Source: Paenarthrobacter nitroguajacolicus JCM 14115 | GTDB taxonomy: Bacteria > Actinomycetota > Actinomycetes > Actinomycetales > Micrococcaceae | Reading direction: 5' to 3' | Assembly (NCBI GenBank): GCA_001313365.1 | Contig: BBFS01000052.1 | Coordinates: 1-32,320 of the forward strand | Length of the DNA stretch: 32,320 bases | The notes under the pieces: model-generated | Database searches by the model: none | What the model was told of the DNA's origin: nothing | The model's input: only the letters and a program-made list of their open reading frames with translations | Shown here: positions 10,158 through 20,522 of the stretch, piece by piece | How positions within the stretch are numbered: position 1 is the first letter of the stretch | Layout of the letters: every line of letters starts with the position of its first letter | Position numbers and translations under genes: made by a program

Positions 10158-12701
10158 GTGCGTATCCCACTTTCCTGGCTGCGTGAATTCGCGCAGGTTC
10201 CGGCCGATGCTACGGCCGAAGACGTCATGGCCGACCTGGTCAAGGTCGGTTTTGAAGAAGAGGAAGTCCACCGTCCCACGGACGAGCTCACCGGTCCCGT
10301 TGTGGTGGGCCAGGTACTGAGCTTGGTCAAGGAACCGCAGACCAATGGCAAGACCATCAACTGGTGCCAGGTTCGCGTTGTTCCGGAAGGCCAGGAGCAG
10401 ACCCTCACCGGCAAGGGTATCGATCCTTCGGGTGTGCAAGGCATCATCTGCGTGCGCACAACTTTGTGGAGGGCGACAAAGTTGTTGTCACCCTCCCCGG
10501 TGCCGTGCTGCCTGGAAACTTCCAGATCTCCGCACGGAAGACCTACGGTCACCTTTCCGCGGGCATGATCGCCTCCGTCCGTGAGCTCGGCATCGGCGAT
10601 GACCACGACGGCATTCTGGTGCTCTCACGCATCGGCCTGGATCCGGAAATCGGCACTGATGCGATGGAACTGCTGGGTCTGTACGACCAAGCAGCGGAAA
10701 TCAACGTCACGCCGGACCGCGGTTATGCCTTCTCCATCCGTGGTGTGGCACGCGAGTACGCCCACGCCACCGGAACAGCCTTCGTGGACCCGGCTTCAAA
10801 GGTCACGGCTCCGGCCACCCTGCAGGCGGCCACGGCGTCAAGCTCAACGACGACGCTCCCATTTACGGTAAGCCTGGCTGCGACCGCTTCGTGGCCCGCA
10901 CAGTTCGTGGCGTGGATGCTTCCCGTCCCACCCCGCCGTGGATGTCCGCGCGCCTTCGTTTGGCTGGCGTTCGGTCCATCTCGTTGCCGGTTGATATCTC
11001 CAACTACGTCATGCTTGAGCTCGGCCAGCCGAACCACTGCTACGACCTGGATAAGCTCGCAGGCGACATCGTGGTGCGTCGTGCCGTGGCGGGGGAGAAG
11101 ATCACCACCCTCGATGACAAGGTGCGCACGCTCGACGTCGAGGACCTGCTGATCACCGATGACTCCGGCGCCATCGGCATTGCCGGTGTAATGGGCGGTG
11201 CCCACACCGAGGTTTCCGACTCCACCACGAACATTCTGGTGGAAGCGGCGCATTTCGATGAGGTCTCAATCGCGCGTTCCCGTCGCCGCCATAAGCTGCC
11301 CTCCGAAGCTTCCAAGCGCTTCGAGCGTGGCGTGGACTGGCATGTGGCCCACATTGCTGCCCAGCGCGTAGTGGATCTGTTGGTCGAGCTCGCCGGTGGT
11401 ACGGCGGACGAGGCGGGGACGACGTCGGAACCGCACCTGATGCCGTGACTATCGACCTACCTGCCGAGTTCGCTGCCGCCCGTATCGGCATTGACTTCAC
11501 GGAAGAGCAGATCACCACTTCGCTTGAGGACCTTGGCGCTGCGGTGGAGAAGACAACCACCGGTTACCGGGTTACTGCTCCAAGCTGGCGCAACGACCTC
11601 GAAACCAAGGAAGACCTGTCCGAGGAAATCGCCCGGCTTGTTGGCTACGACAACATCCCTGCCACTCTTCCGGTTGCGCCTCCGGGTCGTGGGCTCAGCC
11701 GGAGCCAACAGCAGAAGCGCCGGGTTGTCCAGGCGCTGGCAGATGCGGGGGGGCTCACCGAGGTATTGTCCTACCCGTTCGTCTCCAAAGCTGCCAATGA
11801 CACTTTCGGTGTTGCTGGTGAAGGCGAACCGCGTCCGGCGTTGAAACTGGCGAACCCGATCAGCGAAGAACAAGGCTTCCTCCGTACGTCCATCCTGCCG
11901 GGCCTGATCGAGGTTGCCCGCCGCAATCACTCACGCGGCTTCCGCGATCTGGCATTGTACGAAGCCGGTTCGGTCTTCCTCCCTGGCGACAAGCTGGGCA
12001 CGGATTCCATTCCGCCGCTGGGCGTCAAGCCGGCCGACGAGGTACTGGATGCACTGTACGACGGCGTCCCGCACCAGCCGCTGCACATCGCCGCTGTTAT
12101 GACCGGCCACGATTCTCCGGCCGCCGCTACGCATAGCCCGCGTGCTTGGGACTGGGCTGACGCCCTGGATGTGGCACGCTCATGGCGGATGTCCTGGGTG
12201 TGGAACTGGTTGTTAGCCAGGGTAGCCACCAGGCGTTCCACCCGGGACGCGCGGCTCAGCTTGCGCTGCGCAACGGCGACGTTGTGGGTTACGCCGGGGA
12301 ACTTCACCCGAAGCTCCTCGCTGCCCACGATATGCCTGCGCGTTCTGTAGCCGTTGAGGTCAACGTGGAAGCGTTGTTTGAGGCGGCCGCTGACGTGATC
12401 GTGGCCAAACACATCTCCGGGTACCCCCGTGGCGACACAGGATGTTGCCTTGGTTGTCCCGCAGGATGTCCCGGCAGACCAGGTCCTGGCCGCCCTCCGC
12501 GAAGGAGCTGGAGTACTTCTTGAGGATGTCTCGTTGTTCGACGTCTACGTTGGTCCGGGCATCGAGGATGGCAAGAAGTCGCTGGCTTTCGGCCTCCGCT
12601 TCCGTGCAGACGACCGCACGCTGACGGCGGACGAGGCTTCTGAGGCACGGGCAGCAGCGGTGGCTGTGGCTACTGAGCGCTTCGGTGCAGTCCAGCGCTG
12701 A
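10158..12701 (+). CDS. pheT: phenylalanyl-tRNA synthetase beta subunit
   Basis: About 847 residues equivalent, the normal length. It shows the N-terminal B1 start [11 protein letters not shown], the tRNA-binding EMAP-like domain ([11 protein letters not shown]), the B3/B4 editing region ([23 protein letters not shown]), B5 ([25 protein letters not shown]), the catalytic-like core ([21 protein letters not shown]), and the ferredoxin-fold anticodon-binding domain at the end ([20 protein letters not shown]). At least five lesions split it: near 10451, 10830, 11410, 12177, and 5 C at 12424-12428. A 7-G run at 11747-11753 gives DAGGLTEV, possibly with one extra Gly. Each break rejoins to conserved sequence after a one- or two-base correction. 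Confidence 0.96.
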
Positions 12702-12722
12702 TCCCTGCCGCAACTGATCAAG

Positions 12723-12760
12723 ATCCCCCGGGACCTGTTGGTCCCGGGGGATTTTTATTT
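12723..12760 (+). terminator. strong terminator after pheST
   Basis: A perfect 13-bp stem (12723-12735 and 12740-12752, arm ATCCCCCGGGACC) with a TGTT loop is followed by TTTTATTT. The C run and its facing G run are both 5 nt, so this hairpin is self-consistent, unlike the one at 13789-13828. It starts 21 nt after the pheT stop. Confidence 0.93.
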
Positions 12761-12783
12761 AACGAGATTGCACTCCCAGCATC

Positions 12784-12846
12784 TTGACAGACTATTCACA
12801 TGTGTATGACAGTTTTGTCATACACATGTGAAGCATGTGTATCACA
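12784..12846 (+). promoter_or_regulatory. promoter with 17-bp palindromic operator-like repeat
   Basis: TTGACA at 12784-12789 is a good -35 box; TATGAC at 12805-12810 is a possible -10 with short (15 nt) spacing. Overlapping it is a perfect 17-bp inverted repeat, 12795-12811 and 12816-12832, separated by GTTT. Each arm holds the self-complementary octamer CACATGTG, and a third related half (GCATGTGTATCAC) follows at 12834-12846. It has no T-tract, so an operator for a dimeric repressor is more likely than a terminator. The downstream gene is the secreted protease. Confidence 0.6.
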
Positions 12847-12889
12847 TCCCTCGCACGGTTCGCTGAGAACCGTCCCTTGAAAGGTACCC

Positions 12890-13764
12890 ATGAAGAAGCA
12901 GAACGTTGCTTTGCTTGTCGGGGCTGCAGTAATGGCTTTGACGTCCTCGCTTGGCGGAGCCGCAGTAGCGTCAGAGTCGACGCCACAAGTGGCTGCAGCA
13001 GAGGTCCAGCCCGTGTCGCACACCGTCGACCAGTCGCAGGTTTCCGGTTCCCCCAGCATCGCCGTTAGCGGACAAGTACACCATCGCCGTGCCGTCCAAG
13101 GCTGGAGGGGCTTCCACGGACTCAGTCATCGGCGCGGATGGCCGGGTTCGGATCACCAACACCACGCTGCCCCCCCAACCGCTCCATCGTGCAGATCGAA
13201 TTCAATGGTGGATACATTTGCTCCGGCGCCTGATTTCCGACGACACCGTGTTGACCGCAGGCCATTGCGTGCACGAAGGCGGCACCGGATCGGAAGCCGA
13301 CTACTCCTGGGGGGGCGTCAAAGTGGCTCCGGGGGGGCGCAACGGATCAACCGACCCTTACGGCACTTGCGGAGCAACAGAGATCTTCACGGATCAGCGC
13401 TGGATCGACTCCGCAAACACCAACGCTGACTGGGGTGTCATCAAACTGGACTGCACCATCGGCAATACCACCGGCTGGCTCAACTACACCGGCACCACGG
13501 CCAGCCTGAACGGAACCAGCACGACGGTCCGTGGCTACCCGGGGGGACAAAGCGTTTGGCACCATGTGGTCCATGACCGGCCCCATTGAGAGCACGACGA
13601 CTGAAAAAGTCTACTACAAAATGGACACCTACGGCGGCCAGAGTGGAGCGCCCGTCTACAACAGCTCCAACACGATCATGGCTATCCACACCAACGGTGG
13701 CAGCTCCAACTCAGGCACGCGCATCACACCCACGCTGGCGAATTACCTGACCTCGGTGAAGTAG
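12890..13764 (+). CDS. secreted V8-like (glutamyl endopeptidase-type) serine protease
   Basis: About 290 residues. A Sec signal peptide (MKKQNVALLVGAAVMALTSS, then GGAAVASES) is followed by a propeptide and an S1-family domain. The catalytic triad is His in LTAGHCV, Asp in ADWGVIKL and Ser in GGQSGAPVY. The disulfide-bearing CGATEIF and the PGRNG segment are typical of the S1B/glutamyl endopeptidase group. Lesions: extra G near 13071, a run at 13160-13166, a lost C near 13227, and 6 G at 13543-13548 (5 restores GYPGDKAFGTMW). Runs of 7 at 13309-13315 and 13331-13337 read WGGVKVAPGGRNG where family members have single Gly. ATG 12890 has GAAAGG about 7 nt upstream. Cleavage specificity for Glu is inferred. 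Confidence 0.88.
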
Positions 13765-13788
13765 CCCGGCGGGGTTAAGCCGCCTAAA

Positions 13789-13828
13789 GTGTTCCCCCCC
13801 GCAGCGTTACCTTAGCTGCGGGGAACAC
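13789..13828 (+). terminator. terminator-like hairpin after the protease, with unequal arms
   Basis: Left arm GTGTTC7GCAGC at 13789-13805 (7 C) faces right arm GCTGCGGGGAACAC at 13815-13828 (4 G) across a 9-nt loop. With 4 C the stem would be a perfect 14 bp. It begins 24 nt after the stop codon. The downstream T-tract is weak. The mismatch in run length is direct evidence that the 7-C run is an over-call. Confidence 0.75.
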
Positions 13829-13905
13829 TGCTGACCGGAGCCATAGGCGCTGAGCAGATAGAGTTTTGCTTGAGGCAAGCCGGCAACATCTGCGAGAGAA
13901 ACTGA

Positions 13906-14400
13906 ATGACAAGTCCTAGTCCTAGTCCTGGTCCACGTCCCTTCCCGGTCGCCGCCCGTGCATCCCCTCGACTACTGGCTCTCCCCGGAGCTGGCCCGGA
14001 TCAGCCCGTCTGGAGCCCCTTCCCGCTTACGGCAATTAGCCGATGCCCAGGGCGCCCGCGCTGCAGCTTGGAGCAGCGCGGTCAGCGGCGGCATCCTCAT
14101 GGTCCTTACGGGTGTCTTCTTCTCGGCGATAACAGGCAACTTGGTAGTCATCTTGACTCTTGGTCACTTGGGAGCCGCTCTGACGATTTTGGGCCTATTT
14201 TCCTGGAATAGGGTTCGTGCTTCGCTGCCCGATGCTAACCGGCTCCTCATTTCGCGCGGCCCTGCTTCTGTTCGAACAGGTGCAAGAGGATCCTGCTTTC
14301 CGGAAGGCAGTCGAGGAGGATCTGGCTACGTGGCGGGACCCGTATGGAAATGCCGGGTATGGTCCGCTCTGGAAGAGGACACGTGGCTTGGAAGTCGTGA
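13906..14400 (+). CDS. hypothetical membrane protein upstream of the phosphopantetheinyl transferase
   Basis: About 164 residues in two or three frames. A Ser/Pro-rich start (MTSPSPSPGPRP, from a tandem AGTCCT repeat) leads to HPLDYWLSPELARISPSG. Two membrane helices follow (GGILMVLTGVFFSAITG and VVILTLGHLGAALTILGLFSW), then a charged cytoplasmic part with LLLFEQVQEDPAFRKAVEED. Frame changes occur near 13945 and near 14255. The end is inferred from TGA at 14398-14400, which overlaps the next ATG as TGATG and suggests translational coupling. I do not recognise the family. Confidence 0.5.
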
Positions 14401-15040
14401 TGGACAGCCCAATAGTTGAGCTGTGGAAGCTCGACGACTTGCTGGTTCCGGACATCCGCGTCGAAGCCCTCGGCCAACCAGCCTGGATCGTGCCGACAGA
14501 TTCACCAACCCTATGGATCGGGCAGAATTTGTGGCTGGCCGGCTGGCCTTGCTGAATTTTGCCGCTTCGCTCCTCGACGTGGATCCTGCTCGACTCGTAC
14601 CTGACTATCGCTGCCCGCAATGCGGCCCCCGCCAGGACCACGGTCGCCCCGGTTCATGCTCGACGCCGGCTCCGCACCTCTGGCGCTCAGCGCGTCCCGG
14701 GCGTCGGCTGGGTGCTGCTGGCGCCGTCGTGCGTCCAACGGATGGCCTCCGGCTGGGTGTGGACCTTGAATCGGTTGACGGGGGGGTTGGCTTCCCAGGC
14801 TTTGACGACGTCGCCTTGACCTCAAACGAGCAGCGTTTCCTGGCGTCAGTTCCGGAGAGTGAGCAGACCAGACAGCGCGCCCGACTCTGGGCGCGCAAAG
14901 AAGCGTGGCTGAAGATGACTGGTGAAGGCCTGCGGAACAACCCCCCCGCAGAGCTGGAGGTGCTGGACCTGCCAGGCCTGCGGGATATCACCGATGCGAA
15001 ACTGCCTGACAGATTGGTTGCCGCTCTGGCCCTCGGTTAA
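14400..15040 (+). CDS. 4'-phosphopantetheinyl transferase, Sfp-type
   Basis: This type of enzyme moves the phosphopantetheine arm from CoA to the serine of carrier-protein domains, activating NRPS/PKS enzymes. The core motifs are LGVDLES (G-x-D-x-E) and LWARKEAWLKMTGEGL (W-x-x-KEA-x-x-K-x-x-G-x-GL), both with their key acidic and Lys residues. Upstream are MDRAEFVAGRLALLNFAA and a CPQCG...HGRP segment typical of actinobacterial members. ATG 14400 starts MDSPIVELWKLDDL. Lesions lie near 14470 and 14660-14720; 7-nt runs at 14780-14786 and 14941-14947 (RNNPPAE) add residues in frame. The gene ends 4 bp inside the convergent M1 peptidase gene. The NRPS nearby is the obvious client. Confidence 0.85.
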
Positions 15041-16395
15041 CGCCCGGATGGCAAAGGCGGCAGGGAAGTTTCGTAGAGCCACGGCCGGAGGATTCCCGCG
15101 GCATCGAATCCATGAATGTACGAATCCGCAGCCTCAACGAACGTCGCCGTTGAAACCGACCCGTGACGGTTAGCCGCCGTCCAATGCTGAAGGAAACCGA
15201 AGAACGCCTCATCGCCGGCTGCCATGCGCACCGCATGGACGGCAAGTGCGCCCCGCTTGTAGACGCGGTCATCGAACATCAGCTCAGGGCCGGGGGGGTC
15301 TCCCACCAGAAGGTCCTGCGGCCCGGCGTCGAGCCTTTTCCACGCAGCCGTTGCCCGGGCGGCGACCGTCATGGTGCGGGATTCCTCGGACCACAACCAC
15401 TCGGCATAGCAAGCGAAACCTTCATGCAGCCAGATGTCCTTCCAGCTGCTCACCGTCAGCGAATTACCAAACCATTGGTGGGAAAGCTCGTGCGCGATCA
15501 GGCGCTGCGCTTCCCAGGACTCGCGCATATGGTTTCGGCCGAAAATTGACACGGTCTGGGCCTCAAGGGGAATTTCCAGCTCATCCTCAGTGACAACCGA
15601 GGTGTAGTCGGCGAAAGGGTAGGGGCCGAAGCAGTCCTCGAAGGTGCGCATCATGTCCGGCTGCCGCCTCAGGCCCTGGAGGGCGTCCACTGCCATTTCG
15701 GCTGTGACTGCCACGAACTGGGGGGGGACCCTCTGGTGGGTGTCGTCCACGTGCAGGGGGGGAACCTTGGCGTAGCGCCCGATCTGCACAGTGGCGAGGT
15801 AGGTGGCCATGGGTTCAGCCTGTTCGTAGACCCACGTTTCCCGGCTGGACTTGCGGGAGTGCGAGACGAGGCTCCCGTTGCACACTGGCCGGTAATTATC
15901 GTCAGTGGTCACCGAGATGCGGAACGTCGACTTGTATCGTGGATGATCATTGCAGGGGGGGAACCAGGACGCCGCACCGTTGGGCTGTCCGGCGACCAAT
16001 ACGCCGTCGTTCAGTTCCTCCCAGCCGACATCGCCCCAAAGGCCGCGGCGCGGCTGGGGATTTCCGTCGTAGCGGATCTCGAGGGAGAACTGCTGGCCGG
16101 GCCTAAGCGGGGGGGATGCCGGCGTCAGGACGAGGTGTTCGGCCTGTGGCTGAACTTCTGCAGCTTCTTGCCGTCCAGCTGAACCTTGCTTGCCCGAAGG
16201 CCCACTAAGTCAAGGACTATCTGAGTGGACGGTTCCAAAGCCGTGCACCGCAGGACCGCCTTGCCCATCAGCTTGTTGCTGCCCAGCCTGACGTCGAGAT
16301 CCAACTCGTACCTGTCCACGCGGTAGCTGCTGCTGCCGTGGTTCAAGGCGTAGGGATCGGCTTCGGTCAGGGGGGGGAGTGATTGGTGCGGTCAT
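15037..16395 (-). CDS. M1-family zinc aminopeptidase
   Basis: About 450 residues, a short single-unit M1 peptidase lacking the long C-terminal domain of PepN. The zinc site is HELSH, followed by 18 residues and the second Glu in WLHEGFACYAEWL. The usual GxMEN substrate motif is replaced by LEIPLEAQT, as in the shorter actinobacterial M1 group. N-terminal beta-domain: SSSYRVDRYELDLDV. ATG 16395 (MTAPITP) is chosen. Frame lesions: an 8-G run at 16370-16377, 7 G at 16109-16115, and others near 16010. The 7-G run at 15955-15961 gives WFPPCNDHP where M1 enzymes have WFPCNDxP. No signal peptide. It starts 13 bp after the NRPS stop, so it is almost certainly co-transcribed with it. Confidence 0.9.
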
Positions 16396-16407
16396 GATCC
16401 GTCCAAT

Positions 16408-19400
16408 CTACTTGAGGCGCGGCGCTTGTGCAGACGGACCCACCCACGGGCTCACCGGATTGCCCATCCAGTACGTCCCGGCAGGGACAGTTTCGCCACG
16501 CATGACCAACGACGCCGGCCCAACAGTACCGCCGTCGCCGATGCTCGCCGCGGGAAGGATGACGCCGTGCGGACCCATCGTGGCACCGTTGCCGAGCGTC
16601 ACCGTGTCCAGGCTCATGACACGGTCGTGGAAGAGGTGCGTCTGGACCACGCAGCCACGGTTGACTGTGGAGTTCTCGCCCAGGGTCACGAGGTCGGCTT
16701 CGGGGGAGCCAGTAGCTTTCGCACCACGTTCCGCGTCCGATCTTGGCTCCGAGTCCGCGCAACCACCACACCAAGGCGGGAGTTCCGGCAGCCGACCGGG
16801 CAAACCACGCGCACTGACCATTTCGATGAAAGTGTCCACAACCTCATTGCGCCAAATAAACGAACTCCACAGCGGGTGTTCGCCGGAGCGGATGGTCCCC
16901 CCCACCAGAACCCACTTGGCCACGATGGAGCTGAGCGCGGCCACAGCCCCCCCTGCTGCCAACATGACAACACCGCCCAGGACGGCAGCTATCCAATAGC
17001 CCCCCCATCCGCGCGCCATCCAGTCCAACACAAGCATCACGCTCACGGCGATGGCCACTGTGAGGATGACAGGGAACAGGCGGCACAGTTCCCAGAGCGC
17101 CCTGGCGATTTTCAGCTTCAGGGCCGGGCGGAACGTCCGGGTTTGGTCAGCATCGACGGCGGTGCGGCGCAATCTGACGGGCGGACTGCCCAGCCATGAC
17201 GTACCGGATTTCGCCTTGGCAGGGGGGGTGGCAGACAAAACAGCGACGAGGGAGTTCTTGGGCACGTTTCGTCCCGCGGCGGTCATGCCCGAATTGCCCA
17301 GGAAGGAACGCTTGCCGATTTTGGCCGGAGCGATTTTCATCCAGCCCCCACCGAGTTCGTAGGAGGCCACCATGGTGTCGTCGGCAAGGAAGGCGCCATC
17401 GCCGATGGTGGTCATTTTGGGAACCAACAGCACCGTTGACGCTTCCACGTTCTTCCCCACTTTGGCGCCTAGGAGGCGCAACCAGAGCGGAGTGAAGAGG
17501 CTCGCGTAGACGGGGGGGAAGAGGAGGTCTCGAGCCATGTCCAGGAGGCGCTCCGTGGCCCAAACCTGCCAGCCGATACGGCTGCGAACCCGGTAGTAGC
17601 CCTCCTTGAGGCCCAAGCCCAAGAGCCTTGCAACGATCAGGATGAGCACCAGATTGCCGAAGAACCACACCAGGGCGGCAAGTGGAACGGCCAGGGCGAT
17701 CTGCGGAAGAGCTGTTTCCAACGACTCATGACCCTGGATAAAAGCCAGGACCACCAAGCTCCGGCGAACGCCGAAATATAGGGGGATCAGGGCCAGCAGG
17801 GCCGAAGCGCTGGCAAACGCTGAGAACCAGAGTCGGTCAACCACTGGCTGTCGGCTGCTGTTTCCGGCCATTCGTGCTTGGCTTTTCCGCGGCGCTCCGC
17901 GGGGGGGGAGCCGGCCACGAGGTGTCCGGCTTTCACTTTGCCAAGCACGGCGGATCCAGCGTCGACGTGGGCACCCGCGCCGATGGTGGCACCCGGCATC
18001 AGGGTGCTTCTGGCGCCTACTACTGCACCGGCTCCCACATGGATTTGGCCGATGTGGACTGAATCGCCGTCCACCCACCAACCGGAAAGGTCCACTTCGG
18101 GCTCGATGTTTGCCCCGCTGCCCAGCGACAGCAGACCGGTAACCGGGGGCAACGAATGCAGGTGGACATCCTTGCCGATCTTGGCTCCGAGGGCACGGGC
18201 GTAGTACGGGACGAACGGGGCGCTGGCCAAGCCGATAGCACCCGACAGGTCTTGTATTTGCTCGGCCAACCACAATCGCAGGTGGGTTTTGCCGGACCGC
18301 GGGTAGGTACCCGGCTGAATCCTGCCAAGCAGAACCCTGGCTGCAATCACGGAGATCGCCATCCGACCCAAAGGGCTGACGAAGACCAGCCACGACGCTG
18401 CGATCCACCACCAGGAGACCACGGGGGCGGCCGCGAATCCGGCGAAGTCTGCCAGGAGTTTGTTGGCGGCCATGAGGTAGGTCAGCCAGCGCATTCCCAC
18501 GAGAATGTGCAACGGCACGCCCATGAGGACCTGGAAGATTTGCGACTTCAAGGCGGTAGGGCGGACGGTGCGCTCAGCAGCGGGCCCCCCCGGCGATCCG
18601 CCGTCGGGAATTGACTGCCTTGCAGTGTCAATCAGCGCCCCCCCACGCGGGGCGTTGCATAGATATCAGCGACGGTGATGGTGGGGGTAACGGACGCGGA
18701 GGGCAGAAACAAGTTGGGCCGCCGCCAAGGACCCGCCGCCATAGGCGAAGAAATCGGCGTCGAGCGAACTGACGGGGGCTGCCCAGCACGGACTCCCACT
18801 GGTCCACCACCCATCGGCCGTCGTCGGGCAGGTTCAGCGGTGCGTTGCCGGCCTCGGTGGCGCCGGCCCCCCCTGCCAGAGGCCAGGGGAGTGCGTGCCG
18901 ATCCACTTTGCCGCTGGTTTTGGTGGGGAGGGAATCAACGGCGGTCAGCAGGGGGGATCAGGCCGCCGGGAGCTTTCGCCAAGCAGCTTGCGGGCCTCGT
19001 CCATGTTCAACTCGTAACCGTCAACGGGAGCCAGGTAACCTACCAGGATTTGGTTGCCTGCCGCCGTCGTTTGCACCGCAGCAGCCGCGCCGGCGACGCC
19101 AGGCAAGGACTGCAGTGCCGAATCCACTTCGCCCAGTTCGATCCGGCGTCCACCCAGCTTGACCTGTTCATCTGCGCGACCCATGAAGATCAGGCCCTCG
19201 GCTTCAAATCGCACCAGGTCACCTGAACGGTATGCGCGTTCCCATCCAAGCGTTGTCATAGGGGGGGCATACTTCTCGGCGTCCTTGGCGGGATCGAGGT
19301 AGCGGGCCAGCCCCACGCCGCCGATGATCAGTTCACCGATCTCACCTTCTGCGACCGGAACCCCGGTGGAATCGACGACGGCGAGGTCCCACCCATCCAG

Positions 19401-20413
19401 CGGCAGGCCGATCCGTACGGGGGGGCCGGGTCCGCCCAGCGGAGCGGCACAGGCAACGACGGTTGCCTCCGTAGGCCCGTAGGTGTTCCACACTTCACGA
19501 CCGTCCACGGCGAGGCGCTCGGCCAACTCAGGCGGGCATGCTTCCCCCCCGCCGAAGATGAGCAAGCGAACATTTTCCAAGGCCTCAGCCGGCCACAGCG
19601 CGGCAAGGGTGGGCACAGTTGAAACCACCGTAATGCCGTGGTTGATGAGCCAGGGACCGAGGTCCATGCCGGTGCGAACAAGCGCCCGTGGTGCGGGTAC
19701 CAGGCAAGCTCCGTGCCGCCAGGCCAACCACATTTCCTCGCAGGAAGCATCGAAGGCCACAGAAAGGCCGGCGAGTACCCGGTCCTGAGGCCGATGGGCT
19801 CAGCCTGGAGGAAGATCCGGGCCTCAGCGTCGACGAACGCTGCTGATGAATGATGCTTGACTGCAACGCCCTTGGGAGTCCCGGTGGACCCGGAGGTGAA
19901 GATGATCCAGGAGTCGTCGTCCAATCCGGGGATGGCTGGCGTGGAGACAGCTTCCCGAGCCGGACCGGAGAGCTGAATGTCCAGGCCCCCCCCAGTGATG
20001 ACGGCCCCCACCTTGGCTTCGCCGAATACCAAACGGGCCCGCTCTTCGGGGGGTCGTCCGCATCCACGGGCACGTAGGCAGCGCCGGCCATGAGAATTCC
20101 CAGGATGGCGATATAGAGCTCATTGGTGCCTGAGGGGGGGATCCGGACGCCGATTTTGTCTCCCCCCCGGCCAAGCCCCCCCGCACGGTTCAACTGTGTG
20201 GCAAAAGCGCGAACGGCCTTGAGTAACTCGGTGTAGCTCAAGGACTTTTGGCCATCATCCAAGGCCGAGGCCTCGGGGGAACGATGACGCGGTCTCTTCC
20301 AAGATGTCGACGAGAGTACGCTCGGCGGGTGCGGCAGCGCCTCCCGGTAGCTGGGGACGGTACGTCATCAGGCAGGCGTAGTGCCAGCCCCCAGCGGGAT
20401 GTTCTGTGCTCAC
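16408..20413 (-). CDS. Pls/PosA-type membrane NRPS (poly-amino acid synthetase-like)
   Basis: About 1,335 residues in several frames. Order: adenylation domain (FTSGSTGTPKG, NTYGPTEATV, YRSGDLVR, PTKTSGKVDR); carrier domain DADFFAYGGGSLAAAQL with the phosphopantetheine Ser codon near 18729-18731; then six hydrophobic segments alternating with three hexapeptide-repeat (left-handed beta-helix) blocks, about 17890-18230, 17200-17500 and 16410-16790. This is the layout of epsilon-poly-lysine synthetase (Pls) and poly-ornithine synthetase PosA, also known as TIGR02353. There is no ordinary condensation or thioesterase domain. Read by alignment to GrsA, the pocket is D-A-E-S-I-G-T-V-V-K, close to a lysine code. 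GTG 20413 (VSTEHPAGGWHYACL) has GAGG just upstream; ATG 20368 is the alternative. Many G/C runs of 7-8 break the frame. The product is not known. Confidence 0.88.
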
Positions 20414-20522
20414 AACCTCAGCTTTCCGCAGAAAGATGAACAAAAGGTGTCTGACGTTTCCCACTCGTCACACTTTGTTGCACCGTTGTTCGCTTTTTGC
20501 CCATGTGGAGTTCACAAAGGGT

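Noticed and set aside
16408..18411. A separate acyltransferase-like gene made of the hexapeptide-repeat blocks.
   Set aside because: Its upstream end continues in another frame into more of the same domain series, then the carrier and adenylation domains, with no start signal. It is the C-terminal part of the Pls-like protein.
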